Assembly (NCBI GenBank): GCA_019055375.1
Contig: JAHQIW010006337.1
Location: 123,586-187,585 of the forward strand
Direction: 5' to 3'
Length of the DNA: 64,000 nt
Source of the DNA: Parelaphostrongylus tenuis
Lineage: Eukaryota > Nematoda > Chromadorea > Rhabditida > Metastrongylidae
Of this stretch, positions 34,901 through 43,901 are shown in pieces (positions within the stretch are counted from its first letter, which is position 1; each line of letters opens with the position of its first letter). A program made the translations under genes and the position numbers. The notes below the pieces were generated by a model, which saw only the letters and a program-made list of their open reading frames with translations, did not search any database and was not told the DNA's origin.

Positions 34901-37900
34901 TCAAACATATTATTGGGATCGCACAGATACAAGCTTTTAAATGATTACCACGTGTCTCAGAAAAAACATTGTCCAGCGAGAAACCCCTTCAAACAATCGT
35001 GTACCACAGCTGGTACACGTCGCCCCTTAAAGTTAAAACCCGTTTCCTAAGCTGACAAGATTTGTTGACAGAAAGGATCACCAAAGGTCATGAAAACTTT
35101 GACATTTCTGCCCAGTTTTACATTGAGGACAATCAAAGGCTAGAAACTGCTACCACTTTTGTAAGAAAAGACCTGATTTAGCAAATGGACGACTTTGAAG
35201 AAAAAACAGCTCAATAATTTTTTTGATATGTAGAAGATTCCACAACTGACAAACAAGCAATAAAAGTACTCAGGCACAACGAATGCACACTCATCCCTGC
35301 GTTGAGGATGAGGACGGAAAAAATGTCCAATAACTCAGCTTATTTAAATGCCCTTGGTGTAAGAGGTTGATATTCCGTACCTTTATAACAGTAAAATGAT
35401 TGGCTTGTTTGTCAGACGCAAATCCTTTGTAATAAACTGCTGACCAGCTTGCGAGATATCGACACCAGCAAGACGGAGGTTTAGTAAGCCCTGCAAATGA
35501 ATTCCATAAAACAAATCTACTGACTTAGCTTTGATCGTGAAAAAAGTTATTTATTGGCATTAACAGCAAGAACTTACCTTCGATTGCTTTCTCGGAGAGA
35601 AAATAGACGGTAGTCTCACTATTGGCACATGCTCAACACGTAGCTCACCAGAGGGCATTATCTTCAAAGAAAAAACGCTACATGCATTCGCTGAAATTCT
35701 TTGATCAACCGCTTTTTTAGCTTTGGTGCGATATTAAAACTACATATCCAAAAATTTTGAATGAAATGCAAAATCTTTAACCTCAAGCAAGAGTCGAACC
35801 TCCGTCTCACTCTTTGCGAGGCTTGTACTAATGACCTTTTGAGAGTGTTAGCACGCGTCCACGGAAAAGGGTGATATACGGGTGAATTCCTACCCGAGTT
35901 TAAGGTTTTGCACATCACTCAATATTATTCGCTATATAAACTGCTTCTATAAAATAAGAGTCAAGCAAATACCAACTGTGTCATTGAAACTATGTATGGT
36001 AAGTACGCTACATTATTGGTTTATATCATACCGTAGAGATAAAAATACTCGTGCAACGTGCTCGAGCAAGAAGAAACATGACATCAGGTGCATAAATCTA
36101 TAATGAGGACCAACCTCACGAACTGTTCCTTTCAACTCAAGTTCCTTTTGGATAAATTCCTTTGGAATTTGTGCCACATGCTCAAATCTCGCAAACTAAA
36201 TTGATTAAACAGTGAGTTTTTTTTCCAATCAGATTCAAACACTTTTAACATACAGGCAGCATTTGTAAACAAATGACGTACGGAATTAAATTGGCCCGCC
36301 TTCTATTCACCCATTCGCCACCGATACGAGGTATAAAAAAGTAATGAAACCAGTTATAAACTCACAAGTCGAGAATTTCGTAGGAATAGGCCAACACCAA
36401 TCAATCCCATGCCGACTATCGTACTCTGAACAACATGTAGTAGCTTTCGAAAGAGTGCCAAGTTACAAGATAATCACACTTCAAAACACTGGTAATACCA
36501 AGGGTTGGGCAAAAATCCTGGAAAATTTTTGAAAATTTCGATTTTAGCACAAATTAACAACAAAAACAAGAATAACTATTTCTTGCAGTAAAAATCACCC
36601 TTGTCTACGACCTTCTGCCATCGTTCTGCAAAATTCCGGATCTACTCGAAGTACTAATGTGGCTCCCTTGAATTGAAAAACTGTTGACATGCTTCTTAAT
36701 CTACTAAATGGTTCAAATCGACGGCCATTCCGCCGCCTCAAAACAGCATACTCTTCAGCCGAATTAGCAGTACTTAATGAAGGCTTAGCCTCTAAAGCGG
36801 CTTGCAAGTCACTTTCATTCAAAACAGAAGGTCGGCCAAAACGAGGCATGTCTTCAAGATAAGAACTGCCTTTTTTGAATAGCTTGAACCATCTGCCCAC
36901 AGTCGATTTTACTGCCATACCAGCACCTTCACCCTCATCAATCTCATCACGGCTTTAGGAATTTTCAAACCTTCTCTCCAATAATGGCGGATCAGCATGC
37001 GCAAATCATACTGTTCAATAGGCATTTTGAAGCTTGAGTTAGTGAACTAGATAATATACACAAAGCTACCAACAAAAAACGACACAAAGATGTCAAAAAA
37101 TGAAACTTTCAAAAACTTCCAAAACTTTTTGCTCAACCCATTTTAACAGTTGCAGATGGTAAGACTAATGAAAGACATTCTTGCAACGATATATGTGCGT
37201 ATTATGTGTAAATATGCAATATATATATATATATATATGTATATACGTGTGACTTATATAAACATACGCACGTATGCACAGCGCGTATACCCACGCACAT
37301 CCACGTATACGATATGCGTATACGGATACATATGTACATACTTATGCATATATATATATATATATATACGACATATGTATATATATATTATATAATATAT
37401 ATATATGCATGTATATTTACGTATACGAGGATAGAGGAAGAGAAAAACATCAAAACTCACCCTAACCACAAGTGCGGCATACTTGTCAACAGGATCAACA
37501 AATCGAACTGCCGGCTCCCCTATAAATTCAAATCATAAACTAAAAACACAAAAATGCACTCATGAAACTACTCCGCTCTATAAAGGAGGCAAAGTGCTTC
37601 CTTCAATGATAGGAGAAGAGATGAAGATATCACACCTATTCTGACATATGTTATATCGAAATTTATGAAGAGTAAGCACTCGATTCTCGTTAAGAAGCTT
37701 CGAAATTATTCGGAGCAGTAGTAAAGTGTATAAGAACAAATGTTACGCGTGGATGAGTTATAACACCTCAGTTCCAGTGCAGGGCGCTAGGAAAAACTAA
37801 AACGATGTACGTGGGTTTCCAAGCACGTCATCTGATTGGTGCCTACTTTGCACGGCTCAGTGCTGGTGGTGGCTTGACACATTGCAGCGATATGAAGACA

Positions 37901-40788
37901 TGAAAGGAATGGTCATCAAAAAGTATACACTGTGCCTAACCATCGATCGAGTCTACTATGCAGTATGGAAAAAGCTTTACCAGATCCGTGTCATCTTTAT
38001 AAGAAGCATGTTCTTCTGTATTTGATTTGCGAATTATACAAGTGTGTGAGACCCGTCCCCCACTTAGCGAGTTATCTTCATATTAAAGAATAAATTTCCG
38101 ACCATTCCAATTTCAGTTCCTACTATAATGGGACAGAGTGCACGTGGTGTAGTGCCTAGAGGTGCCCAGCGACACACACGTAGTCAAAAGTTCGAATCCG
38201 CGTCCAAACTTCACCAAGTCTTCCGCTCTCCAGGGTCGGCGAATTGGCACCGACTTGTCTGGGAGGATGACCGCCCTGAACTGATCCGTGGGGAAGCCTC
38301 CACTATTCACTGCAAAGGTCAAATTTCATTCAATCACCTCAGACTCTTTGTTAAGTCGAATGCATGACGCACCCCTTAGGGATTGATCAACGGCGGAAGC
38401 TCTATTAATTGATCTTTTATCAAAGGGACCACCTTTCACCTCAAAAAAATCTAGTTATTATCACGCGCCTCTTATACCATTGATATTGTTCCGTAAACTA
38501 AAGTAATAATGTATTATGAAATGACTTTCCCTAGATTATATACATAACATTAAGTCGCTCCACAAGTTCAGACAGTAAAGCAGTAAACACTAGATTTATT
38601 AACCAGAAGTAATTAAAACTGCATAATTTTGGTATACCTCAATTGCGCATTTTCCTGCAAACATTTTAGTCTAAAACTTGTCTATACTTACTCTAAGATG
38701 GAGTTGTTTTGCGAACAAATTCACTTGCTACTCATGCACGAATGGCGCGAGGGGAAAATGTCAGTGAGGCGGCGCGCAAGATTAACGGAGCTTAACGTTA
38801 TAATACGGTTTGCAGAAAGGACGGCTAGGAAGTGGTTTGCGAAATTTAAAGCTGGAGAGAACAGCTTGGAGGATCATTCGCGCTCGGGCCGTCCACAGAG
38901 ATCTCCATTAATCTTGCGTGCCGCCCCACTAGAATTTTCCCCTACCCGTCATTCGTGCACGACCAGTGAGCGAATTTGTTTCCTAAAATAGCCCCATCTT
39001 AGAGCAAGTATGGGAAAGTTGTATACAAAAATATTCGCAAGAAAATGTGCTATTGAGCGATACCAAAATCATACAATTTCGAATACTTCTGGTTAATAAA
39101 TTTGGTGTTTCTTGCTTCAGTGCAAAACTAATGGAACACCTGATACTAGCTGCTTTATTTCTTCTCTTCGCACGGTGGTTGAAAAGCGCCCCTTTAATGT
39201 TTTTTTTATGCCACCATCTGCACAACTGTAAAAACCTTGATTGTTACAGTCAACAGCATCTGCCTTGACATAGCGAGAAGTCGCTATCAGTTTGTGAAAT
39301 CTTTCGTGAATTACTGCCTTATCCTCCCCTCGTACTGTCTCTTGACTATAAACTCAAAAAATCGCAAAACTCGTCTGTTTCATTGGTGTATTGAGATAAC
39401 TTTGATCCTCTTCATCTTATCATTGCATAAGTGCTATATTCGTTACGTTGCAACCGCTGCTGTTTATAAATAGAGGATTAGATGTCCGACTTGAGGGTCG
39501 ACCTGTGGTACGTAAAATCTTGTTTGCTACATCTAAGACAAATGCACATATTTTCTGCTGACCTAACCCAAACACTCAGAGGAAGTAACTGGATCAAATA
39601 TGAGACGATAGGAGTAATGAATGGGTGCACAATAAAATATACGCGTACATCTATGATGGGATCTTTCCATAGGCAATAAGGATGACATCGTCTAGCTGGG
39701 GTTTGTCGGCGTAAATATACACGGCGTCGTGCGACACGGAAACTTTACATTTTGAACATTGAAGAGCCGTTGGCACTAAATTCCCTGACACTGAGGTGTA
39801 AGAAGGGAAACCTCAAAAATGCGCCCAAAATAACCTTTTAAATCGCTTTCACCACAGTCAACGTTCCGTGCAAGCCGAGACTTGCTAACCCTTCAACAGC
39901 TCTTGTATAGCTCAAATTAAGAAAAGAAGAAGAAAGGAAAGGAAAGATCGCACACAGAATTACTGAGGCTGACTTATTGCTGCTTAAAGTAGTCTTGTTA
40001 AGAAGTTCTGAAGCCACCTTCGTAAAGTGAACGACCTAAATCAGAGAGATTCGCGATAAAATTACGTTTCAACTAGGATGGCGACGAACGTTGGACAGCA
40101 GATCATGTTAGGCGTATGGACAGCATAGCAGATCAACACTCACGAATCAGTGTGACCAAGTATGAAACGGTGTTTCACTTGTGAAGGTAGATGATGCTCA
40201 AGCGAATCAAGGAAATGAAACACGAGCACAAAGTAAAAACGATCCCAACTTTCAAGTCAAGGAAGACCATATCGAAGGCGAAAGATTCAGAACCGGTGAA
40301 ATGCGAAGGGACGGTGAAGGTTAGACGAGAACTATAGGTAGAACCAAGTATCAAGGTTGTCCACGATCTTAGCTGGGAATGCAAGAACGCGGCGGAGTTT
40401 CCGTAGTGGTGGAAAAGAAAAATTTCCTGATAGAAAACTCTGGTACGTTAAGAAGCCTTAACCCTTTCGGCACTGCGGACTCACGGCCTCTGCATCTCTC
40501 AAACTGGCACTTCTGCACGACCTACTCCACCCCCTCTGCAACTCTAGCCTCCAGCGCGCCATTGTTAAGCGCAGCACGCTGGGGGTTTAAAGAGGAAGGA
40601 AAGGTGGAGCAGACCGTCCATAGGTGCTAGTTTGAGAGATGCACATGCCGTAGGTTCCCACGGTCCCGAAAGGGTCAAAAAGAATTGAATAACAAAATGA
40701 CTAATCAAGTACGGTACCTTTGGTGGCAACAGGCTGATTCACGGTAGGAGGCGCCGTAGTTGAACCACCATCGCCCTCACTCATGGCC
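31987..40788 (-). CDS. C3orf33-family protein (membrane anchor plus nuclease-like fold), ten exons
   Basis: Exons on the minus strand: 40784-40718 (ATG 40784, spliced-leader-type acceptor TTTTCAG at 40795-40789), 37519-37461, 36425-36366, 36195-36115, 35661-35578, 35490-35390, 34545-34485, 34002-33853, 32231-32115, and tentatively 32049-31987 (stop TGA). All junction phases agree. The product starts MSEGDGGSTTAPP, has a TM helix (STIVGMGLIGVGLFLR), then IPKEFIQKELELKG, LRVEHVPIVRLP, LLNLRLAGVDIS, NLNVEVVRRGYARV and RGVGLWERDSW. These match, in order and spacing, the human C3orf33 protein as I remember it (RL.SKF..DIP.EFI, LEIEHIPI, LLVKLAGVEL, VNLNEEILRRG, G.GIWKED). The family has a thermonuclease-like fold and has recently been linked to mitochondrial inner-membrane subdomains (from memory). 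About 280 residues, close to the human length. Introns hold a mariner remnant, a TTAA MITE, a SINE and a microsatellite. Confidence 0.85.
32240..33195. other. Intron of the C3orf33-family gene, mostly unrecognised
   Basis: AT-rich intronic DNA between exons 32231-32115 and 34002-33853. No second gene seen. Confidence 0.5.
33195..33312 (+). mobile_element. SINE-A 3' fragment
   Basis: TCAAATTCAATCACCTCAAA to GGCGCACCTCTCAGCATTGA and TCAACGCTAGGAACTTTATTC match the 3' part of SINE-A at 41.9-42.0 kb. The tRNA head is missing. Confidence 0.7.
33464..33673. mobile_element. TTAA-flanked palindromic MITE, copy T4 (distinct subfamily)
   Basis: Begins TTAACCCTTTGAAAGCCACC and ends GGTCCATAAAGGGTTAA. 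GC-rich interior contrasts with the AT-rich intron around it. The interior differs from T1-T3, so only the ends are shared. Confidence 0.65.
34560..34990. repeat. Diverged family-R-like repeat block
   Basis: CGAAATCCTCAAGATACGGG..., CGCTGCTGCAAAGTAATAGAAA and TTTTTCAAAATCAAAC resemble internal blocks of the long-TIR family. The long open plus frame here (34500-34940) antisense to the exon at 34545-34485 is probably fortuitous. Confidence 0.35.
35770..35965 (+). mobile_element. SINE-B copy (diverged)
   Basis: GTGTTAGCACGCGTCCACGG, then CGGGTGAATTCCTACCC in place of the B box region and the family tail TTTTGCACATCACTCAATAT. Sits in an intron of the C3orf33-family gene. Confidence 0.5.
36502..37139 (-). 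mobile_element. Mariner transposon, internal deletion derivative
   Basis: TIRs GGGTTGGGCAAAAATCCTGG (left) and the inverse CAAAACTTTTTGCTCAACCC (right). A minus frame of 107 codons starts with an HTH segment (VKSTVGRWFKLFKKGSSYLE then PRFGRPSVLNESDLQAALEA) and, after an abrupt junction, ends with a transposase C-terminus (DPEFCRTMAEGRRQG) followed by a stop. The catalytic domain is deleted but the frame is preserved. It lies in the intron between exons 37519-37461 and 36425-36366 of the C3orf33-family gene, same orientation. Confidence 0.85.
37198..37425. repeat. (TA)n/(TACGTA)n microsatellite in an intron
   Basis: Compound alternating repeat directly beside the mariner remnant and 35 bases from the donor of exon 37519-37461. 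Confidence 0.9.
37530..38130. other. Intron 1 of the C3orf33-family gene, unrecognised part
   Basis: AT-rich, no repeats or exons seen apart from those listed separately. Confidence 0.4.
38134..38410 (+). mobile_element. SINE-A copy
   Basis: Head GCACGTGGTGTAGTGCCTAG with A-box character, AAAAGTTCGAATCCGCG as B box, then the diagnostic body CAGGGTCGGCGAATTGGCAC and tail GGGATTGATCAACGGCGGAA. Antisense to the surrounding gene. Confidence 0.75.
38550..39143. mobile_element. Mariner-derived foldback element, copy M2
   Basis: Ends carry the family TIR (ATTAAGTCGCTCCACAAGTT and inverse). The left arm encodes MELFCEQIHLLLMHEWREGK on plus; the right arm (from about 38914) is an inverted copy of the same segment, encoding SCEYFCIQLSHTCSKM on minus. 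Between them lies the unduplicated second HTH half (RTARKWFAKFKAGENSLEDH, SRSGRP). Arms are about 240 bp. Confidence 0.8.
39150..40455. other. Intron 1 sequence, with an isolated Lys-rich plus frame
   Basis: At 40187-40339 the plus strand reads MMLKRIKEMKHEHKVKTIP and continues Lys-rich to a stop. It has no splice sites or match I can support, so I leave it unassigned. Confidence 0.3.
40458..40678. mobile_element. TTAA palindromic MITE, copy T1
   Basis: TTAACCCTTTCGGCACTGCG, ACTCACGGCCTCTGCATCTC and TCAAACTGGCAC on the left are mirrored by GTGCTAGTTTGAGAGATGCA, CATGCCGTAGG and CCCGAAAGGGTCAA on the right. Arms about 55 bp; right TTAA has mutated to TCAA. Confidence 0.8.
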
Positions 40789-41149
40789 CTGAAAATGCCG
40801 TTCGACTCACTCTACATTTACAACAATACATTTCCAAAGTTATAAAAAATAAGATATACAATACGCACACGACGGCATAAAAAATGATAGATTTCGATAG
40901 GAAAGCAAAAGAAGCAAAGATCTCACGAACGTGATGATTGATATGGTATGACAGAATGTCTTAGGCTTTCCAAAGCTTCTTCGTATTCTTGAGCGAGGTC
41001 TCAAAACAGGCCATTTTAAAGCATTACCATAAGTCATCTTACAAGCCGTGAGTCATCGACTGAAAAATCACTCCTGACCGTAGCATCAAGTGATCGTTTC
41101 ACTTGACGTGGAGTGGTAATTCTTCGGCGCCGCTACCCTCAGATTTATG

Positions 41150-41290
41150 GGTGAACCGAAAGGCATGTGCTACTGATGAGGCGAGCGAGTAACACCGACA
41201 CGTACGTATAGCATTCGAAATGCTGTTCTATACCTCTTGAAGGATTGAAACACAACATCAGAAAACTTTTAATTTGAAACAGCGACTTTC
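41150..41290 (+). repeat. Dispersed repeat family D, third copy
   Basis: GTGAACCGAAAGGCATGTGC, TACTGATGAGGCGAGCGAG and GACACGTACGTATAG. The flank TTGAAGGATTGAAACACAACATC is shared with the 61.4 kb copy. Confidence 0.5.
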
Positions 41291-41630
41291 TACAAAACCT
41301 CGGGATCAAGAATCACTCAAAGTATGCAAATTTTGAAGGGAGCATGGCCACTGGGGCGCATCGCAGCTCAGCGCGAAAATGATCTCACAGCATCCCAACA
41401 CTCTCTAGCAATCACGAACGCCCCACGGAACGCCCAGCCTGGCTATCGTCGAGACGCGAAGAGACGTGATCGACTGGTATTCAACGCCGTTCGTTAGAAG
41501 AATTAGTATTCTCAAGCAAGTGAGGAAACAAATCGAATGCCGGAAGTACTGGAACGGGCACGGTAGAAAAAACAACAAATCTCAAAGACTTATCTTTTTC
41601 AGACTAGGTAGCTGTGAGAAGTCTTGAGCG
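41290..41630. other. Unassigned moderately GC-rich stretch
   Basis: Includes GGGGCGCATCGCAGCTCAGC but no exon or repeat identified. Confidence 0.3.
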
Positions 41631-41639
41631 TTTTTTTTT

Positions 41640-41722
41640 TGTTTTTTTTTGAGCGTCGGTGGTGCAACGGTTAACATATGCTCCCGGAAAGAGTAAGATC
41701 TGAGTTGGAATCCCGGTTGACA
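41640..41722 (+). mobile_element. SINE-B tRNA-like head (fragment)
   Basis: GTCGGTGGTGCAACGGTTAA forms an A-box/D-arm-like segment and GAGTTGGAATCCCGGTTGAC a decayed B box and acceptor strand. It is immediately followed by a SINE-A copy, so one inserted next to the other. Confidence 0.5.
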
Positions 41723-41732
41723 CAAGAAAAAG

Positions 41733-42022
41733 AGGAGCGCATGGGGCGCAGTGTTAGAGGCGCACTGCGTCGCACACGGGGTCAATGGTTCGATCTCGCG
41801 CTCATGGCTCACCAAGCCATCCATCCCTCCGGGGTCGGTAAATTGGTACCAGACTGATCTCAGACTTGTCTGGGAAAATAAGCAACACTAACTCGGTTCA
41901 GAGGCCACCGCGAGCATTGTAAAGGTCAGATATGTATCCAATCACCTCAGACGAAGTTAAAAATTGGAGTCGAATGCATGGCGCATCTCTCAGAGATTGA
42001 TCAACGCCGAGAGCTTTATCCT
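41733..42022 (+). mobile_element. SINE-A copy (full length reference)
   Basis: tRNA-like head CATGGGGCGCAGTGTTAGAG with B box GGTCAATGGTTCGATCTCGC; body CATGGCTCACCAAGCCATCC, CGGGGTCGGTAAATTGGTAC, CAGACTTGTCTGGGAAAATA; tail CAGAGATTGATCAACGCCGA then AGAGCTTTATCCTTTTA. Other copies in the window are aligned to this one. Confidence 0.85.
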
Positions 42023-42160
42023 TTTATACTTTTATCTTTTTTAGCCGACACAAGGTTGGTAAAGATGAAGTAACAGCAGCAATCAAATGGCTGACATTTC
42101 GACGACAATCACCTTCTTCAGAACGTGGACGAATGATATGCTCCATGAAGTTTTACATTA

Positions 42161-42752
42161 TTAGGTACTTCTACAAACTTTGGCACTAAAGCAATAGAAA
42201 CCAAATTTATCAACCAGAAGTGATTAAAATTGCTTGATTTTGGCATCGTTCAATTGCGCATTTTCTTGCGAACATTTTAGTATACAGCTTGCCCATGCTT
42301 GCTCTAAGATGAAGCTGTCTTGGGAACAAAATCGCTGGCTACCCATGCACGAATGGCGCCTAGGGGAAAATGCTAGTGAAACGACATGCAAGATTAAAGG
42401 AAGTTGGGGCGATGATACAGTTGCAGAAAGGACGACCAGGAAGTAGTTGGCAGTTCAAAGCTGGAGAGAACACTTTGGAGGAACAGTCGCGCTCGGGCCG
42501 TCCACAGGAAACTCCACTAATCTTGCGCGCTGATTCACTAGCATTTTCCCCTACGTGCCATTCATGCATGAGTAGCCTGCGATTTTGTTCCCAAGACAGC
42601 TTCATCTTAGAGCTAGTATAGGCAAGCTGTATACCAAAATGTTCGCAAGAAAATGCGCAATTGAACGATACCAAAATCGAGCAATTTTAGTAAGCTCTGG
42701 TTAATAAATTTGGTGTTTACTTCTCTAAAACCCAAACCTTAAGGAGAAACCC
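42161..42752. mobile_element. Mariner-derived foldback element, copy M3
   Basis: Both arms carry the HTH start (MKLSWEQNRWLPMHEWRLGE on plus; MKLSWEQNRRLLMHEWHVGE on minus) in inverted orientation, with TIRs TTAGGTACTTCTACAAACTT and its inverse. Centre holds FKAGENTLEEQSRSGRPQE. Confidence 0.85.
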
Positions 42753-42756
42753 ATGA

Positions 42757-42995
42757 AGGATGAAGCTCTCGGCGTTGATCAATCCCTGAGGGATGCGCCA
42801 TGCATTCGTCTTCAATTTTTAACTTCGTTGAGGTGATTGAATGCATATCTGGCTTTACAATGACTCGCGGTGGCCTCCCGCTGAACTGAGTCAGTGCTGC
42901 TTATCCTCCCAGACAAGTCTGAGACCAGTCTGGTACCAATTTACCCACCCCGGAGAGATGGATGGCTTGGTGAGCCATGAGCGCGAGATCGAAAG
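42757..42995 (-). mobile_element. SINE-A copy (head truncated)
   Basis: AGCTCTCGGCGTTGATCAAT through GAGCCATGAGCGCGAGATCG is the reverse complement of SINE-A body and tail; the A box is missing. It abuts the right TIR of M3. Confidence 0.85.
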
Positions 42996-43159
42996 ACCTT
43001 TCATAATATAATAATATGACAGATAAACTAGCGAGCTCTAAGGAAGGAGAAGGCGTCGAAACATCAGCCATCGAACTTCTATACTACTACTGTGACTATC
43101 TCTGCGCTGGTTAAACAAGCCCTCCAAAGACCTTTCAGATCGAACGCGAACTTTCTGCA

Positions 43160-43267
43160 CATATCTGATGATGCGGAGTGATGTGCAAAACCTTGTCGTT
43201 AGTCAGAACAGACCCGCATCCCACCCTTTTCAGGGGCCCGTCCTTAACCACTTGCACTACCGACGCC
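43160..43267 (-). mobile_element. SINE-B copy, reverse orientation
   Basis: GGAGTGATGTGCAAAACCTT (tail) through CCACTTGCACTACCGACGCC (head) is the in-order reverse complement of the SINE-B plan. It forms a head-to-head pair with the next copy, about 100 bases away. Confidence 0.6.
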
Positions 43268-43299
43268 AATTCTGGCACCATTTTATGTTCGTGGTCAAA

Positions 43300-43475
43300 C
43301 CGCTTACAGTGGTTGCTAATGGATTAATGCGTTGCAGCGTATTGAAAGAGTGCTAGCAAAACAGGCGTCAACAGTGCAACTGGTTAGCACGTTCCCTCAT
43401 CCCCGAAAAGGTGAAGTGCGGGTTCGAGTCCTGGCTGACGAGAAAGTTTTGCAGATCACTCGTCATGATTAGTAT
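43300..43475 (+). mobile_element. SINE-B copy with strong A and B boxes
   Basis: A tRNA-like segment at about 43370-43441 has a perfect D stem GTGC AACTGGTTA GCAC, a consensus B box GGGTTCGAGTCC and a partly paired acceptor stem (GTCA/TGAC). Tail AAGTTTTGCAGATCACTCGTC. It could still be transcribed by pol III. Confidence 0.7.
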
Positions 43476-43485
43476 AAAGGATAAA

Positions 43486-43777
43486 GGATAACTCGGCGTT
43501 GATCAATCCCTGAGGGATGCGCCATGCATTCGACTTCAATTTTTAACTTCGTTTGAGGTGACTGAATGCATATCTGGCTTTTACAATGACTCGCGGTGGC
43601 CTCCCGCTAAACCGAGTCAGTGCTGCTTATCCTCTCAACAGGTCCTGAAACCAGTCTAGTAGCAATTTACCGACCCGAAGGGATGGATGGCTTGGTGAGC
43701 CATGAGCGCGAGATCGAACCATTGACCTCGTGTGCGACGCAGAGCACCCCTAACCACTGCGCCACATGCGCTCGCTC
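43486..43777 (-). mobile_element. SINE-A copy
   Basis: CTCGGCGTTGATCAATCCCT through TAACCACTGCGCCACATGCG, including the tRNA-like head. Nearly identical to the copy at 42757-42995, suggesting recent spread. Confidence 0.9.
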
Positions 43778-43901
43778 TGACTAATATATTTGTAGATAAT
43801 AATACCTCTAAAGCGGCTAAATAGAAAAAAAAGTTTCCGGATATGCCTGTTTAATCAACCGCTTTTTTATAGACCTCGCTCAAAAACATAGATAGTCTAT
43901 T

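Noticed and set aside
34500..34940. 146-codon open frame on the plus strand
   Set aside because: It overlaps a phase-checked minus exon (34545-34485) and its right part is family-R repeat sequence; no splice or start context.
35383..35393. One-base deletion in the C3orf33-family gene
   Set aside because: An alternative donor (exon end 35390) restores the full frame and the phase of the next exon without invoking an error.
37150..37538. Tyr/Ile-rich open frames on both strands
   Set aside because: Microsatellite by-products.
40187..40339. Lys-rich plus-strand frame starting MMLKRIKEMK
   Set aside because: No splice sites, no repeat or protein match, and it lies antisense in an intron; could not be supported.
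43370..43441. True tRNA gene
   Set aside because: D stem and B box are good, but acceptor stem has mismatches and the sequence is embedded in a SINE with a shared tail.
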